From positions 95,522 to 159,521 of the forward strand of contig JAMOUV010000004.1 of the NCBI GenBank assembly GCA_027067965.1: DNA of 64,000 nucleotides. The letters run 5' to 3'. The position numbers and the translations under genes were made by a program. The notes under the pieces were generated by a model. That model was not told the DNA's origin, searched no databases, and saw nothing but the letters and a program-made list of their open reading frames with translations. The DNA comes from Flavobacteriales bacterium (GTDB lineage Bacteria; Bacteroidota; Bacteroidia; Flavobacteriales; Flavobacteriaceae). Positions 42,621 through 53,127 of this stretch are shown in pieces (within the stretch, counting starts at the first letter, position 1; the number at the start of each line of letters is the position of its first letter).

Positions 42621-45600
42621 CTATCGAATGGCTTTGATAATACGTATTCTATCGTTATCCAATTTAACTTTAAACAGCAGAACTTGTGTAGGTAATGCTT
42701 GCAAGTTCACTCTCAACGTTCTTACCGGACTCTGGGCATTCATATCAAAGAGTTTCTTGCCTTCGAGACTATATACTTCCACTTGCTTGATGTGTTCTTT
42801 ATCACTCACAAGTGTAAAGATACCGTTATCGGCAAAGATACTTACTTTGACATCATCTTGAAGATCGTTAGATTCGCTATCGGCAGTATTCTCCATGGTA
42901 GAATTGCTTTGCGAAACAGTAACTTCCACATCGTCAATACCCACACCGTAACCATATTGTCCGGTTGCTTGGAAAGCAATATAATATTCACCGGAAAGGT
43001 TAGGCAAGTTGATGTTTCGCTCTGTCCAGTCACTCACATTGGATGTGTATTCTTCCAATAAAGTCCAATTTCCATTAGCGGAAGTTTTGTAATAAACTCT
43101 CAATTCGTCTTGATCGGGACTCCATTTACGTTGTACGTGCCAGAATTTCAAATTTGCGGAAGAAGCACCACTCAAGTCCATAGGAGGCGTAACCAATTTA
43201 GTTACATGAGCCGATGTGGACCCGTGATAGAATAATGCATTATAATCGCCGGAATGGGCGCTAGCGGGTTTACCGGAATATCCACCGTCTTTATAATCCC
43301 AATCTTGTGTACCGGTTACATATTCATTGGCCCAACAATCAGGCAATTCACCATCTTCAAATCCTTCCGTGAAGGGGAAACTGCTTACCACACCGCAAAG
43401 CGTTTTGAAACTCACATTTGCACCATAAGAAGTTCCTTTGGAGTTAGTCGCATATGCTCTTACATAGTAGGTGGTATTGGCATTCAAATTAGTTAAATTA
43501 ACCGTATAACTTCCTGTTCCCGAACCATTGGACGCATGGCTATCGGAAGTAGTAGGATTCTTGGATGTACCCCAACAAACACCACGTTCGGTTACACTTG
43601 CGTCGCCGGCATCGGTTACATTTCCGGCGGCAGTAGCGGAAGAGGAAGTGATTGAAGTTACCGAACCGGTTGTCACTTTCGGTGCACCGTTATTGGCCAC
43701 CATTGTTACTTCCACATCATCAATACCTACCCCGTAACCGTATTTACCCGTGGCTTCGAACGCCACATAATATTCACCGGAAAGATTAGGTAATTCGATT
43801 GTTCTTTCGGTCCAACTGGTTATATTGCTTGTATATTCTTCCAATAAAGTCCAATCGCCACTGGCCGAAGTTTTATAATAAACTCTCAATTCGTCTTGAT
43901 CGGGATCCCATTTGGCTTGTACATGCCAGAATTTAAGGGTTGCCGAAGAAGCACCACTCAAATCCATTGGAGGAGTAACCAATTTAGTTACGTTAGCCGA
44001 TGTGGATCCGTGATAGAATAATGCATTGTAATCACCTCCGTGTGCATTGGCCGGATGGCCTTTGTATCCACCGTCTTTATAATCCCAATCTTGTGTGCCC
44101 GTTACATGTTCATTGGTCCAACAATCGGGAAGAGATCCGTCTTCAAAATCTTCGGTGAAAGGGAAACTGGTTACCAAACCGCAAAGGGTTTTGAAACTTA
44201 CATTATCGCCGTATGAAGTACCTACCGAATTGGTTGCATAAGCTCTCACATAGTAGGTGGTATTGGATTCCAAATCCGTCAAATCAACCGTATAGGTACC
44301 GGTACCCGTGCCACTGGAAGCATGGCTATCGGAAGTAGTCGGATTTTGCGAAGTACTCCAGCAAATTCCACGTTCGGTTACACTGGCTGAACCTTCATCG
44401 GTAACTTCACCGGATGCTTTGGCCGAATTACCGGTAATGGATGTAACTGATCCGGTTTTGACCGTAGGAGGCGATTCGGATTCCGTAGTGAAACTCACAT
44501 TATCACCATAGGCCGTGCCGGTGGAATTTTTGGCATAAGCCCTTACATAATAGGTGGTATTGGGACTCAGACTGGATAAATTCACACTGAACGTTCCCGT
44601 TCCGCTTCCACTGGACGAATGACTATCGGAAGTGGTAGGATTCTGCGATGTGCTCCAGCAAATTCCACGTTCGGTAACACTACTGGATCCTTCATCGGTA
44701 ACTTCGCCCGATGCGGTAGCAGTGGTAGTCGTAATATTGGTTACCGATCCCGTAGTAACGGTCGGTAAATCTTTCTTAGTAGTAAAGCTCACATTATCTC
44801 CGTAGGAAGTTCCTTCGGAATTAGTGGCATAAGCCCTTACATAGTATGTGGTATTGGGTGTCAAGTCGGATAAGTCCACGGTGAAACTTCCCGTTCCGCT
44901 TCCACTGGAAGCATGGCTATCGGAAGTCGTGGGATTTTGTGATGTACTCCAACAAACACCGCGTTCGGTTACACTACTGGAACCTTCGTCGGTTACTTCA
45001 CCGGATGCTTTAGCCGTGGTGGTAGTAATATCGGTTACCGAACCGGTTGTCACGGTAGGAGTGCTCTCATCTTCGGTAATACTTACTTCCACGTCATCTA
45101 TACCTACCCCATAACCATATTTGCCCGTAGCTTCGAATGCGATGTAATAAGTACCCGATAAGTTGGGTAATTCAATATTTCTCTCTGTCCAACTGGACAC
45201 ATTACTTTTATATTCTTCCAATAAAGTCCAATCTCCGGTAGGAGAAGTTTTATAATAAACCCGTAATTCGTCCTGATCGGAACTCCATTTGGCTTGTACA
45301 TGCCAGAATTTAAGGTTAGCCGAAGAGGCATTACTCAAATCCATGGGAGGAGTTACCAATTTGGTTACTCTCGGGTCAGTACTTCCATGATAAAACAGGG
45401 CATTATAACTACCTCCATGTGCATGAGCGGGATGTCCGGAATAACCTCCGTCTTTGTAATCCCAGTCTTGTGTACCGGTTACATGTTCATTGGCCCAACA
45501 ATCGGGAAGGGAGCCGTCTTCAAAATCTTCGGTAAACGGAAATTCCGTAATCAAACCGCAAAGTGTTTTAAAGGATTTGGTATCTCCGTAAGAAGTACCG

Positions 45601-47486
45601 TTCGAATTAGTAGCAAATGCTCTGACATAGTAAGTCGTATTGGCATCCAATCCGGTAATGTTTACCGAATAAGCACCGGTACCTGCACTCGATGCGGTTA
45701 CTTTGTGATCATTCACTGTAGGATCGGGGCTTGTTCCCCATACCACACCTCTTTCGGTTACATCACTGGCACCGCCATGAACCACATTTCCGGCTACGGT
45801 AGCCGAAGAAGCCGTGATATTGGAGATATCCAAAGTAACCACGGAAGGATTATCGGAAGGCACAATAATACCTGTTACGATTAATGAATAAGCTTGATCA
45901 TCGTCCAAGTCTCCTTTATGGCTTACCGTAATGGTATAAACGTCACCGGGATTGGTATTGGCTACATCAATTCTTTCGAAAGGATCCACGGTATTGTCAC
46001 CGGTTCCGTTTGCGGTTACAGAAGTAAGTCTGTAAGGTGTATATGTAGTATTTCCTCTAGTAATCCTGATATCCAAATCATTGACCAATGCGGCCGTATG
46101 ATCATTAGTACCGTCAATAACCGGACCCGGAGGATCGGTCCAGGAGATGGAGGCCATTAAAGGTCCTTCGCCACTGGCGATTACTTCTATAGTATAAGTA
46201 CTGTCATCAGCAAGTGTAAGCTCGTCAATAATTGATTTTTTTCCATTTAGGGCTATAGTTTGCGCCGCTCTTTTGGCATTGAGCAATCCCCAGCCGTAAA
46301 CGGGATCGGGACCCGCATTACCGGCATCGTCGGCCGTATGCAATGCCAATCCTTTAAGGGTTGCAGCACGCATATAACTATTATTCAGGTCATGATAATA
46401 TTGTTGTAATAATAAGAGCGTACCGGCTACGTTGGGCGACGCCATGGATGTTCCGGTCATATTGCCATAAGCACTATCGCTATCGTCAATAGTAGAATAA
46501 ACTTCCGTTCCGTTACCGGTAATATCGGGCTTGATTCGGTAATCGTCAGTCGGCCCTTCGCTACTACTGGAATGTATGGTTACACTTACTAAATTTCCAT
46601 TTTCATCAATATTGGCATCTTGGGCATTGGCTACTACCAAATTATTTTTGGCAGTGGCATGACCGAATAATTTATCATAGTTGGAATTATTATCCAATGG
46701 GCTACCGTTCGAAGTGTTATCATTACCGTCATTACCGGCAGCACACACCATCAGATAATAAGGGGCATTATACATAATCGTATCCCACGTGGTGGCATCT
46801 TCACCATATTGACCGAACCAATCATCGGGTATATTTCGGGCAATATATCCGTATGAATGATTGGAAATTAACATCGCATCATTGGCTGCCGCATCTGCAG
46901 CTTCGGATTCATCATTGTTCCAGTCGTATCCAACGGCACTCGCTTGAGGAGCCATACCTTTGGCATTGGCATCCACCCCCGAAGCGATAATAGTTCCGGC
47001 TACGTGTGCCGAGTGGTCGTGGGTGGTGTTGGTATTGTCTCCGGCGGAATACCTGTCGTTTCCACCGTCTCCGTCATATTCTCTATGGGTTCGTCGAGCC
47101 AAAGCGGCATCCCATATATGAGCGGTCATTCCTTGACCTTCAATATTGAGATGTAATAACCCGCCGTTATGCAGGGTATTGGCTCGTGTAGAACGGGCGG
47201 CGTTTACGTTAAAGGTGGTAAAATAAATAGGTTTTCCATCCGGGGAAACCTTTTGCAGTTCCATATAACGTCCGTCACGCTCAATTACAACAGGCCATCC
47301 TTTTTCCTTGGCCAGTTGGAGGGCAAATTCTTTTTCTCTCTGATACCTTTCAGAAAGTCTTAATTTTAATTCCGTAAGAGCCTTTACGTTGGTTTCTCTT
47401 CGGATTTTCTGCTTCGCTTTACCTGCTTGCGCATAGATGCCACTTGCAAGTAAAAGGGCAAAGATAGTTAGTAGTACTCTTTTCAT
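42621..47486 (-). CDS. Secreted multidomain S8 (subtilisin-like) protease with T9SS sorting tail
   Basis: 1621 residues. Signal peptide MKRVLLTIFALLLASGIYAQ; subtilisin domain at about 120-415 with the Asp region (HIWDAALARRTH), catalytic His in HDHSAHVAGT, oxyanion Asn in CAAGNDGN, and Ser in GTSMASPNVAGT. A jellyroll follows (to about 545). Then modules alternate: Fn3-like units at about 547-642, 808-904, 905-1002, 1006-1101 and 1266-1362, and MAM-like beta-sandwich units at about 641-802, 1099-1261 and 1361-1522, with near-identical DNA. The last ~85 residues (VEVYSLEGKKLFD onward) are a type A T9SS C-terminal domain. The protein is exported across the outer membrane and probably surface-held or released. 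Confidence 0.93.
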   Translation of the reverse strand: MKRVLLTIFALLLASGIYAQAGKAKQKIRRETNVKALTELKLRLSERYQREKEFALQLAKEKGWPVVIERDGRYMELQKVSPDGKPIYFTTFNVNAARSTRANTLHNGGLLHLNIEGQGMTAHIWDAALARRTHREYDGDGGNDRYSAGDNTNTTHDHSAHVAGTIIASGVDANAKGMAPQASAVGYDWNNDESEAADAAANDAMLISNHSYGYIARNIPDDWFGQYGEDATTWDTIMYNAPYYLMVCAAGNDGNDNTSNGSPLDNNSNYDKLFGHATAKNNLVVANAQDANIDENGNLVSVTIHSSSSEGPTDDYRIKPDITGNGTEVYSTIDDSDSAYGNMTGTSMASPNVAGTLLLLQQYYHDLNNSYMRAATLKGLALHTADDAGNAGPDPVYGWGLLNAKRAAQTIALNGKKSIIDELTLADDSTYTIEVIASGEGPLMASISWTDPPGPVIDGTNDHTAALVNDLDIRITRGNTTYTPYRLTSVTANGTGDNTVDPFERIDVANTNPGDVYTITVSHKGDLDDDQAYSLIVTGIIVPSDNPSVVTLDISNITASSATVAGNVVHGGASDVTERGVVWGTSPDPTVNDHKVTASSAGTGAYSVNITGLDANTTYYVRAFATNSNGTSYGDTKSFKTLCGLITEFPFTEDFEDGSLPDCWANEHVTGTQDWDYKDGGYSGHPAHAHGGSYNALFYHGSTDPRVTKLVTPPMDLSNASSANLKFWHVQAKWSSDQDELRVYYKTSPTGDWTLLEEYKSNVSSWTERNIELPNLSGTYYIAFEATGKYGYGVGIDDVEVSITEDESTPTVTTGSVTDITTTTAKASGEVTDEGSSSVTERGVCWSTSQNPTTSDSHASSGSGTGSFTVDLSDLTPNTTYYVRAYATNSEGTSYGDNVSFTTKKDLPTVTTGSVTNITTTTATASGEVTDEGSSSVTERGICWSTSQNPTTSDSHSSSGSGTGTFSVNLSSLSPNTTYYVRAYAKNSTGTAYGDNVSFTTESESPPTVKTGSVTSITGNSAKASGEVTDEGSASVTERGICWSTSQNPTTSDSHASSGTGTGTYTVDLTDLESNTTYYVRAYATNSVGTSYGDNVSFKTLCGLVTSFPFTEDFEDGSLPDCWTNEHVTGTQDWDYKDGGYKGHPANAHGGDYNALFYHGSTSANVTKLVTPPMDLSGASSATLKFWHVQAKWDPDQDELRVYYKTSASGDWTLLEEYTSNITSWTERTIELPNLSGEYYVAFEATGKYGYGVGIDDVEVTMVANNGAPKVTTGSVTSITSSSATAAGNVTDAGDASVTERGVCWGTSKNPTTSDSHASNGSGTGSYTVNLTNLNANTTYYVRAYATNSKGTSYGANVSFKTLCGVVSSFPFTEGFEDGELPDCWANEYVTGTQDWDYKDGGYSGKPASAHSGDYNALFYHGSTSAHVTKLVTPPMDLSGASSANLKFWHVQRKWSPDQDELRVYYKTSANGNWTLLEEYTSNVSDWTERNINLPNLSGEYYIAFQATGQYGYGVGIDDVEVTVSQSNSTMENTADSESNDLQDDVKVSIFADNGIFTLVSDKEHIKQVEVYSLEGKKLFDMNAQSPVRTLRVNLQALPTQVLLFKVKLDNDRIRIIKAIR

Positions 47487-48077
47487 AATTTAAAAAGGTT
47501 TTGTTTTAAATGAATGATTAAACAAAGATATAAATAAAATTTAAAAAAACAAGCATTTATCTGCTATTTAAACAACGTAATGTTGAAAGTTTTTCTAAAT
47601 TTTAAAAGTTTTAACATTTTAATTAATTCCGGAAAATAAACACTAAGAAATAGAATATTTATACATTATTATATTATTTATATGTCTATAAAACCAGCGT
47701 AAAGATTCATTTTTAAATTTATACGGCAATTATATGTTCACCATTTATCAATATCCGCATATAAATTAAAAAAGGAAATTTCTCAATGGTCAAAACTCAA
47801 ATAGGGGTATTTTTATTTATAAAATCCACCTCGAAGAAGGACGGCTTTCGAAGGGAGATCCAAAAAAATATTGTGTCGTATGACGGAATTGGAAAGCATT
47901 TCCTACTTGAAAGCCATTTCCGCCCCTCTCAAAAATTTTGTTGATACAAAAAGCGGGCATAATTGCCAAATCAAAGTTTCATTTACGAACAGTCAATACC
48001 GGTGGCGACTACCAAGCATACTTTCATGTGAATGGTTTAGTCCGAAAGTATCCATAATTTTTTTTTCATTATACGGT
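47487..48077. other. Intergenic region upstream of S8 protease
   Basis: 591 bases. It contains the S8 protease promoter at 47523-47552. The rest, 47560-48077, is AT-rich with no supported gene; the plus strand is open for a while from 47871, but the reading frame continues antisense into acs and shows no domain. Confidence 0.5.
47523..47552 (-). promoter_or_regulatory. Promoter of the S8 protease gene
   Basis: Minus strand: TTG (47552-47550), 19 bases, TATCTTTG (47530-47523), then a leader of about 30 bases. This is the best match to the phylum consensus in the window. Confidence 0.7.
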
Positions 48078-49976
48078 TTATTTTTGATAACCTTGAATAA
48101 GTTCTTCTATAATTTCGGGATTGGTCAATGTGGATGTATCGCCGAAATCGGTGGATCCTTGCACTATCTTACGAAGAATACGTCGCATGATTTTTCCCGA
48201 ACGGGTTTTGGGCAATCCGGATACGAATTGGATTTTGTCGGGTTTGGCAATGGGACTGATTAATTTGGCCACTCCTTTGCGCAATGATTCTCTCAATTCA
48301 TCATCCAATCCTTTTAATTTTTCAGGGGCAACAACGAATGCGTAGATTCCTTGCCCCTTAATGGGATGGGGATAGCCCACCACGGCCGATTCGGCTACCA
48401 ATGGGTGTTCGTTAAGTGCATTTTCTATTTCAGCCGTTCCCAACCGGTGTCCCGATACATTGATGACATCATCAATACGTCCCAAGATACGATAGTATCC
48501 GTCTTCGTCGCGTTTGACGCCGTCGCCGGTAAAGTAGAGACCGGGAAAGGCAGAGAAATATGCTTGTTTATACCGCTCATGATCGCCCCAAAGCGTACGG
48601 GCCATACCGGGCCAAGGAAACTCAATACAAAGATTCCCTTCCACATTTTTACCATACAGTTTTTTTCCTTCATTATCCACAATAACGGGACGCACACCGG
48701 GCAAGGGCAAGGTAGCATAGGCGGGTTTGGTGGGGATAATACCTGCCAAGGGACTAATCATGATACCGCCGGTTTCGGTTTGCCACCAGGTATCCACAAT
48801 GGGACAGCGTCCTTTGCCCACGTGATCGTGATACCAGTGCCATGCTTCTTCGTTGATGGGTTCGCCCACGGTACCCAATACGCGCAAAGTGGGCATTTCG
48901 TATTTATCCACCCATTCTTCGCCTTTGGCCAATAAAGAACGGATAGCGGTAGGCGATGTATAAAATTCATTGACACCGTATTTTTCGATAATTTGCCAAT
49001 AGCGGTCCGGTTTGGGATATGTAGGAATACCTTCAAACATCACTGAAGTGGCGCCTTCCAGGAGTGGTCCGTAAACGATGTAGGAATGGCCGGTAATCCA
49101 ACCGATATCGGCGGCACAAAAATAGACATCTCCATCCCGGTATTGGAACACATTTCGGAAGGTGTAGGCCGTGTAAACCATATAGCCGCCTATGGTATGC
49201 AGAACGCCTTTGGGTTTGCCGGTGGAACCGCTGGTATAAAGGATAAACAACGGATCTTCGGCATCCATAATTTCCGCTTCGCAGCGAGGGGAGGCGTCTT
49301 TCATCAAATCATGCCACCAGAGGTCGCGGTTGTCGTTCCATTGGATATTTTGACCGACACGCCGCACCACGATGGTTTTTTCCACTATGGGAGTAGAGCG
49401 TATGGCTTCGTCGGCGGTTTGCTTGAGAGGAATGACTTTGGTACCGCGAAAACCACCGTCGGCGGTAATAAGGATTTTGGCTTGGGCGTCGTTGATGCGT
49501 TCGGCCAGTGCTTTGGCCGAAAAACCGGCAAACACAATGGAATGAATGGCGCCGATTCGCGCCGTAGCCAGCATGACAATCACCAATTCGGGAATCATAG
49601 GCAAGTACATGGCCACCCGGTCGCCCTTCTTTACACCCAGACTTTTCAGTACATTGGCAAAACGGTTTACCTCTTCATAAAGTTCTTCATATGTCAATAC
49701 CCTGTGAGGTTCCGAAGGATCGTTGGGTTCCCAAATAATGGCCGGCTGTTTGGCGCGCAGAAAAAGATGACGTTCAAAAATATTTTCCGTGATATTCAAT
49801 TGGCCGTTGAGGAACCATTTGACTTCCGGTTTGTGGAAATCCCATTCCAAGGTTTTGGTCCATGGTTTATGCCAGTAAAAGGTTTCGGCGATATGTGACC
49901 AGAAGCCCGCGGGATTGGCAACGCTTTTTTGGTATTCGTAAAGATAGCCGCTGAGGGTGGAAATTTTAGGAACCAT
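48078..49976 (-). CDS. acs: Acetyl-CoA synthetase
   Basis: Activates acetate to acetyl-CoA via acetyl-AMP; cytosolic, about 632 residues. Adenylate-forming motifs: [15 protein letters not shown], the WQTETGG loop, [13 protein letters not shown] hinge, and the C-terminal [10 protein letters not shown] with the acetylatable Lys. The start is set at ATG 49976 with a GGAGGG purine box 15 bases upstream; a TTG at 50021 would add an odd N-terminus. It is preceded on the same strand by tRNA-Met. Confidence 0.96.
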   Translation of the reverse strand: MVPKISTLSGYLYEYQKSVANPAGFWSHIAETFYWHKPWTKTLEWDFHKPEVKWFLNGQLNITENIFERHLFLRAKQPAIIWEPNDPSEPHRVLTYEELYEEVNRFANVLKSLGVKKGDRVAMYLPMIPELVIVMLATARIGAIHSIVFAGFSAKALAERINDAQAKILITADGGFRGTKVIPLKQTADEAIRSTPIVEKTIVVRRVGQNIQWNDNRDLWWHDLMKDASPRCEAEIMDAEDPLFILYTSGSTGKPKGVLHTIGGYMVYTAYTFRNVFQYRDGDVYFCAADIGWITGHSYIVYGPLLEGATSVMFEGIPTYPKPDRYWQIIEKYGVNEFYTSPTAIRSLLAKGEEWVDKYEMPTLRVLGTVGEPINEEAWHWYHDHVGKGRCPIVDTWWQTETGGIMISPLAGIIPTKPAYATLPLPGVRPVIVDNEGKKLYGKNVEGNLCIEFPWPGMARTLWGDHERYKQAYFSAFPGLYFTGDGVKRDEDGYYRILGRIDDVINVSGHRLGTAEIENALNEHPLVAESAVVGYPHPIKGQGIYAFVVAPEKLKGLDDELRESLRKGVAKLISPIAKPDKIQFVSGLPKTRSGKIMRRILRKIVQGSTDFGDTSTLTNPEIIEELIQGYQK

Positions 49977-50055
49977 AGTATCGGATTTTCCCTCCAAGTT
50001 ACTAAAAAACAGAAAAAACAAAAAAATCCGCCCCTTTGCGGAACGGATTATTCTG

Positions 50056-50129
50056 TAGCGAGGGGGGGACTTGAACCCCCGACCTCCGGGTTATGAATCC
50101 GACGCTCTAACCACCTGAGCTACCTCGCC
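50056..50129 (-). tRNA. tRNA-Met (CAT), elongator type
   Basis: 74 nt reading GGCGAGG at the 5' end and CCTCGCT-A at the 3' end (acceptor stem with one G-T pair). The D arm GCTC/GAGC, the anticodon loop TTCATAA with anticodon CAT, and a strong T arm with loop TTCAAGT are all present. The G-starting acceptor and no C1-A72 mismatch argue for elongator rather than initiator; tRNA-Ile2 (lysidine) is less likely. CCA is not encoded. Confidence 0.92.
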
Positions 50130-50139
50130 AAAAACCGTG

Positions 50140-50147
50140 CAAATATA
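50140..50147 (-). promoter_or_regulatory. -7 box of tRNA-Met
   Basis: Minus strand TATATTTG, 10 bases before the mature 5' end. Confidence 0.6.
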
Positions 50148-50237
50148 CAAAAATTCCCATTCTTAAATTTATTTTTATCTATAATTTTTATTACTCATGA
50201 AACCTTGATTTTTCTTTATCAAAAACACAAAATTGCT

Positions 50238-50245
50238 TATCTTTG
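50238..50245 (+). promoter_or_regulatory. -7 box of trxA-cydB
   Basis: TATCTTTG, a full TAnnTTTG match, 19 bases before the trxA ATG. Confidence 0.55.
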
Positions 50246-50264
50246 GTTTTCAATATATAAATGA

Positions 50265-50561
50265 ATGGCAAAATTTTCCGAACTTATAAATGATACCAAA
50301 CCTGTTTTAGTGGATTTTTCCGCCGAATGGTGTGGTCCGTGTAAGATGATGGGGCCTATTTTAAAGGAACTTAAAGGCATTTTAGGCGATAAGATAAAAA
50401 TCATAAAAATCGATACGGATCGCAATCCGTCATTGGCGGCCAAATATCAAATTCGAGGTGTTCCCACTTTAATTTTATTTAAAAACGGCACGCCCGTTTG
50501 GCGCCAATCGGGTGTGATGCCCGCCTCTTCATTGGCGCAAGTATTATCCCAATATCTTTAA
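50265..50561 (+). CDS. trxA: Thioredoxin
   Basis: Small thiol-disulfide reductase of 98 residues. The active site WCGPCKM (Cys at about 24 and 27), then the cis-Pro loop [11 protein letters not shown]. No signal peptide, so cytosolic. The ATG at 50265 is used; an overlapping ATG at 50261 is out of frame. The stop is 13 bases before cydB, so they are probably one transcript. Confidence 0.94.
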   Translation: MAKFSELINDTKPVLVDFSAEWCGPCKMMGPILKELKGILGDKIKIIKIDTDRNPSLAAKYQIRGVPTLILFKNGTPVWRQSGVMPASSLAQVLSQYL

Positions 50562-50574
50562 ATAAGCTGTAAGT

Positions 50575-51597
50575 ATGGAAACCCTGTGGTATATCATTTT
50601 ATGGACCTTGCTCGGCATTTATATTTTGATGGAGGGCTATGAATTCGGTAGCGGCATGGTGTATCTTCTTTATGCCAAAACGGATGCCGAAAAGAAGAAA
50701 ACATTGCTGAGCATTCGTTCCATTTGGGATGCCAATGAAATTTGGTTAGTGGCTTTTATCGGCTTGGCATATTTTGTTTTTCCCGAATTTTTTGCCCGGA
50801 TCAATGAAGCATTCGGCGGATTGTTCTACCTGCTAATTTTTGCTTATGTCCTTCAATTGGTCATTCAAAACCTCATTTTGTTATTTTTCGAAAGTCCTTA
50901 TCGCAAATTTCTGGATTGGATTTACGGCATAGCCAATTTTGTTATCGTGTTTATTTTAGGTGTGTTTATTGCCAATATATTACGGGGAAATATTTCGGGA
51001 GATATGCCCGTTTTCAGTGAAAAATTCTCTCCTTTTGCAGCTCGTACCGGTTATATAGATTGGTTTAGTTTATTATTTGTTATTCTTTTTTACATTCTTA
51101 TATTAATGCACGGTTTGGGATGGTTGATTCATAAAAACCGGGATGCCTTCGGTAGAAAATTAAAATTTGCAGTCAAGCGCTTGGCCATCATTAGTATTCC
51201 GCTGGTATTCGTATTGGTCGCCGCAGTGTATTTTATTCAAAAAGACAGTTTCAGACAATTTTTTCTCTACCCCGCCCTCTTTATTTTTCCTATTTTGATG
51301 ATCAGTTCGCTTGCCGGGCTTGTCATGATTCGAACTTATTCCAGTGAAAACAAAGGATTTTTATTAGCCACCAACTTATTCATTTATTTTTGGTCGGGAT
51401 TTATGATTTTACTTTATCCTTATCTCATTTATTTTCACAAACATCACGAAGGTATATCCATATTTAATACGGAATTTCATAGTTTGGAAGAATATTATCT
51501 TCAATGGTGGGTGATCGGAATTGCCGCCATATTGATTATTTACTCCATACTGGTTTTCAAGTATAAAAAAGGGCAAGCATTACAATTGGGAAAATAA
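50575..51597 (+). CDS. cydB: Cytochrome bd-type quinol oxidase subunit II
   Basis: Inner-membrane subunit of the bd oxidase, 340 residues and about nine helices. The start METLWYIILWTLLGIYILMEGYEFGSG and the block SIWDANEIWLVAFIGLAYFVFP are CydB hallmarks. Subunit I (CydA), which binds the haems, is normally the neighbour but is absent from this window. The gene follows trxA by 13 bases. Its 3' end overlaps the convergent hydrolase gene by 18 bases. Identity as CydB is good; whether it still partners a CydA elsewhere is unknown. Confidence 0.85.
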   Translation: METLWYIILWTLLGIYILMEGYEFGSGMVYLLYAKTDAEKKKTLLSIRSIWDANEIWLVAFIGLAYFVFPEFFARINEAFGGLFYLLIFAYVLQLVIQNLILLFFESPYRKFLDWIYGIANFVIVFILGVFIANILRGNISGDMPVFSEKFSPFAARTGYIDWFSLLFVILFYILILMHGLGWLIHKNRDAFGRKLKFAVKRLAIISIPLVFVLVAAVYFIQKDSFRQFFLYPALFIFPILMISSLAGLVMIRTYSSENKGFLLATNLFIYFWSGFMILLYPYLIYFHKHHEGISIFNTEFHSLEEYYLQWWVIGIAAILIIYSILVFKYKKGQALQLGK

Positions 51598-52260
51598 ATG
51601 CTCCCGCAAAATGCGATTGATGGCAAAAGGGTGCGTCATTACCGCCAAATGTGCGGCTCCTTCGACAGGTATTATTTCGCCTTTTAAATAAGAATAAGGA
51701 AAAATATAATCCCGGGTGCCGTGAATGTGTAAATAAGGTCCGTCGGGCAAATCGTGTTTCCACAGCAAAAAGTTTTTTATGGCCCATTTGAAATATGCCC
51801 GGTCATGAATTCCCATGTATCGCTCGTATAACCGGATTCGTTTTTTTACGGTTTTTAAAATCACATATGGTTTCAACCGCTCGGGACGGGCAATTAATCC
51901 GTAGGGCAAAAAATTCCATAAATGCATGACCCTGGCCATCCGGTACCGGGGACTTAATTCTTTGTGCGATTTTACCGTTGAGATAAAAACAGGCATGTAA
52001 ACGGGCATCAATTTACCGATTTCGCTAACCATCACGCCGCCTAAAGACATCCCCACCAGTACGGAATCCGGTTCGACTCGAAATTTATCAACCAAGCGAG
52101 CAGCATAATGCAAAAAATCCTCCTCCGCTTCGGGCAAAAGCCATTCCATCGGATGGATTTCCAAATCTTTAGGGAAACGTAAACCGTTGAATATATCGGA
52201 CTTAGCGCCCATCCCCGGCATGAGATATATCTTTCCCGAAAAATCTCTTTGATTAAGCAT
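51580..52260 (-). CDS. Alpha/beta hydrolase
   Basis: 226 residues without signal peptide. The nucleophile elbow is GMSLGG (Ser near 73), the acid is probably the Asp in HGTRDYIFP, and the catalytic His is in GAAHLAVMTHP. The oxyanion region is MPGMGAKSDIF. Substrate unknown; esterase or thioesterase is the broad expectation. The start overlaps the end of the DUF4349 lipoprotein gene by 8 bases, so they are coupled. Confidence 0.78.
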   Translation of the reverse strand: MLNQRDFSGKIYLMPGMGAKSDIFNGLRFPKDLEIHPMEWLLPEAEEDFLHYAARLVDKFRVEPDSVLVGMSLGGVMVSEIGKLMPVYMPVFISTVKSHKELSPRYRMARVMHLWNFLPYGLIARPERLKPYVILKTVKKRIRLYERYMGIHDRAYFKWAIKNFLLWKHDLPDGPYLHIHGTRDYIFPYSYLKGEIIPVEGAAHLAVMTHPFAINRILREHLFSQL

Positions 52261-53059
52261 CGGACGATTTTCTTCTGCGACGCCATCTTCGGATTGCCCA
52301 AAGCACGAACAAAATAATCAGTATAAACGGCCATAGGTTGACTATTCCCAAAAGAAATGCCATAAAATTATTCCAACCGTTTTTCAAGTTCTTAATAAAC
52401 AAGGTTCCGAAGCCGTCCAACCTGTTCGTTTTTTTATAAAAACTCACCGAAAGCGAGGCGTACCGTACATGATTTTGCAAATATTTTAACCGGCCTTCTA
52501 TCGATTCGATTTCGCCGCGCAATTGGGCCAATTGGCGTTCAATTTCCAACATTTCCTTTACATTTTGTGCTTGTTTTAACAGTTCCAAATAGCGCTTTTC
52601 CAACTCCTTTTTGGCCTTTAAACGGGCGTTAATGTCGGTAAATTCTTCGGTGACATCCGTCATGGAAATATTCTTCACATCCAAAAAGGTCGCTTCCTTG
52701 GTAATATCTTCCACCAAATTATCAAAATTTTCCGCAGGCACCCGAATATCCAATTGATAGGTAATTCTATTGGGATCTTTAATCACATTTTCCGAAGCGA
52801 TATAACCCTTATATTTTTTGACCGCTTCTTTTATGTCACGGTAGGTTTTTTCCAAATCATCCGTTTCGAAAGAAATAAAACCGTGTTTGATAATCTTTTG
52901 ACCGGAACGAACTTCCGGCTGATCCGCCGTTTCTACCGAAACTTGCTTGGGGGCCATTCGCTCGACCACCGGCGCGGAATCGGAATAATGACCGTTAGAA
53001 CAGGAAAAATTAAAAATACCAAGTAAAAATAATAATTTAAAAAAGCGTATGGTTTTCAT
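52253..53059 (-). CDS. DUF4349 lipoprotein
   Basis: 268 residues. MKTIRFFKLLFLLGIFNFSC is a lipoprotein signal with lipobox Cys20, so the start is 53059 (an in-frame ATG at 53077 is upstream). A DUF4349 domain follows with the typical SVTDVTEEFTDINARLKAKK-like coiled-coil block and QLAQLRGEIESIEGRLKYLQ (long helical hairpin), then a membrane helix near the C-terminus and a basic tail RRWRRRRKSS. Function unknown. Upstream of the hydrolase gene, in the same transcript. Confidence 0.8.
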   Translation of the reverse strand: MKTIRFFKLLFLLGIFNFSCSNGHYSDSAPVVERMAPKQVSVETADQPEVRSGQKIIKHGFISFETDDLEKTYRDIKEAVKKYKGYIASENVIKDPNRITYQLDIRVPAENFDNLVEDITKEATFLDVKNISMTDVTEEFTDINARLKAKKELEKRYLELLKQAQNVKEMLEIERQLAQLRGEIESIEGRLKYLQNHVRYASLSVSFYKKTNRLDGFGTLFIKNLKNGWNNFMAFLLGIVNLWPFILIILFVLWAIRRWRRRRKSSDA

Positions 53060-53127
53060 TCCCAATGTTTTATTCATTCAAATATAGCATGATTTTATTT
53101 ATCGTAAATTGACAAAAATACACTTTG

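Noticed and set aside
45294..45884. A 196-codon open frame on the plus strand inside the S8 protease gene
   Set aside because: It lies fully antisense to the repeated modules, has no domain, and related openings recur opposite the other repeat copies, as expected from biased composition.
47871..48263. A 130-codon plus-strand frame between the S8 protease and acs genes
   Set aside because: Its second half is antisense to acs and its first half shows no domain, ribosome-binding site or promoter.
50056..50129. Reading the CAT tRNA as initiator tRNA-fMet
   Set aside because: The acceptor begins with G and pairs to the end; the initiator has an unpaired first position and three G-C pairs in the anticodon stem, which are not seen.
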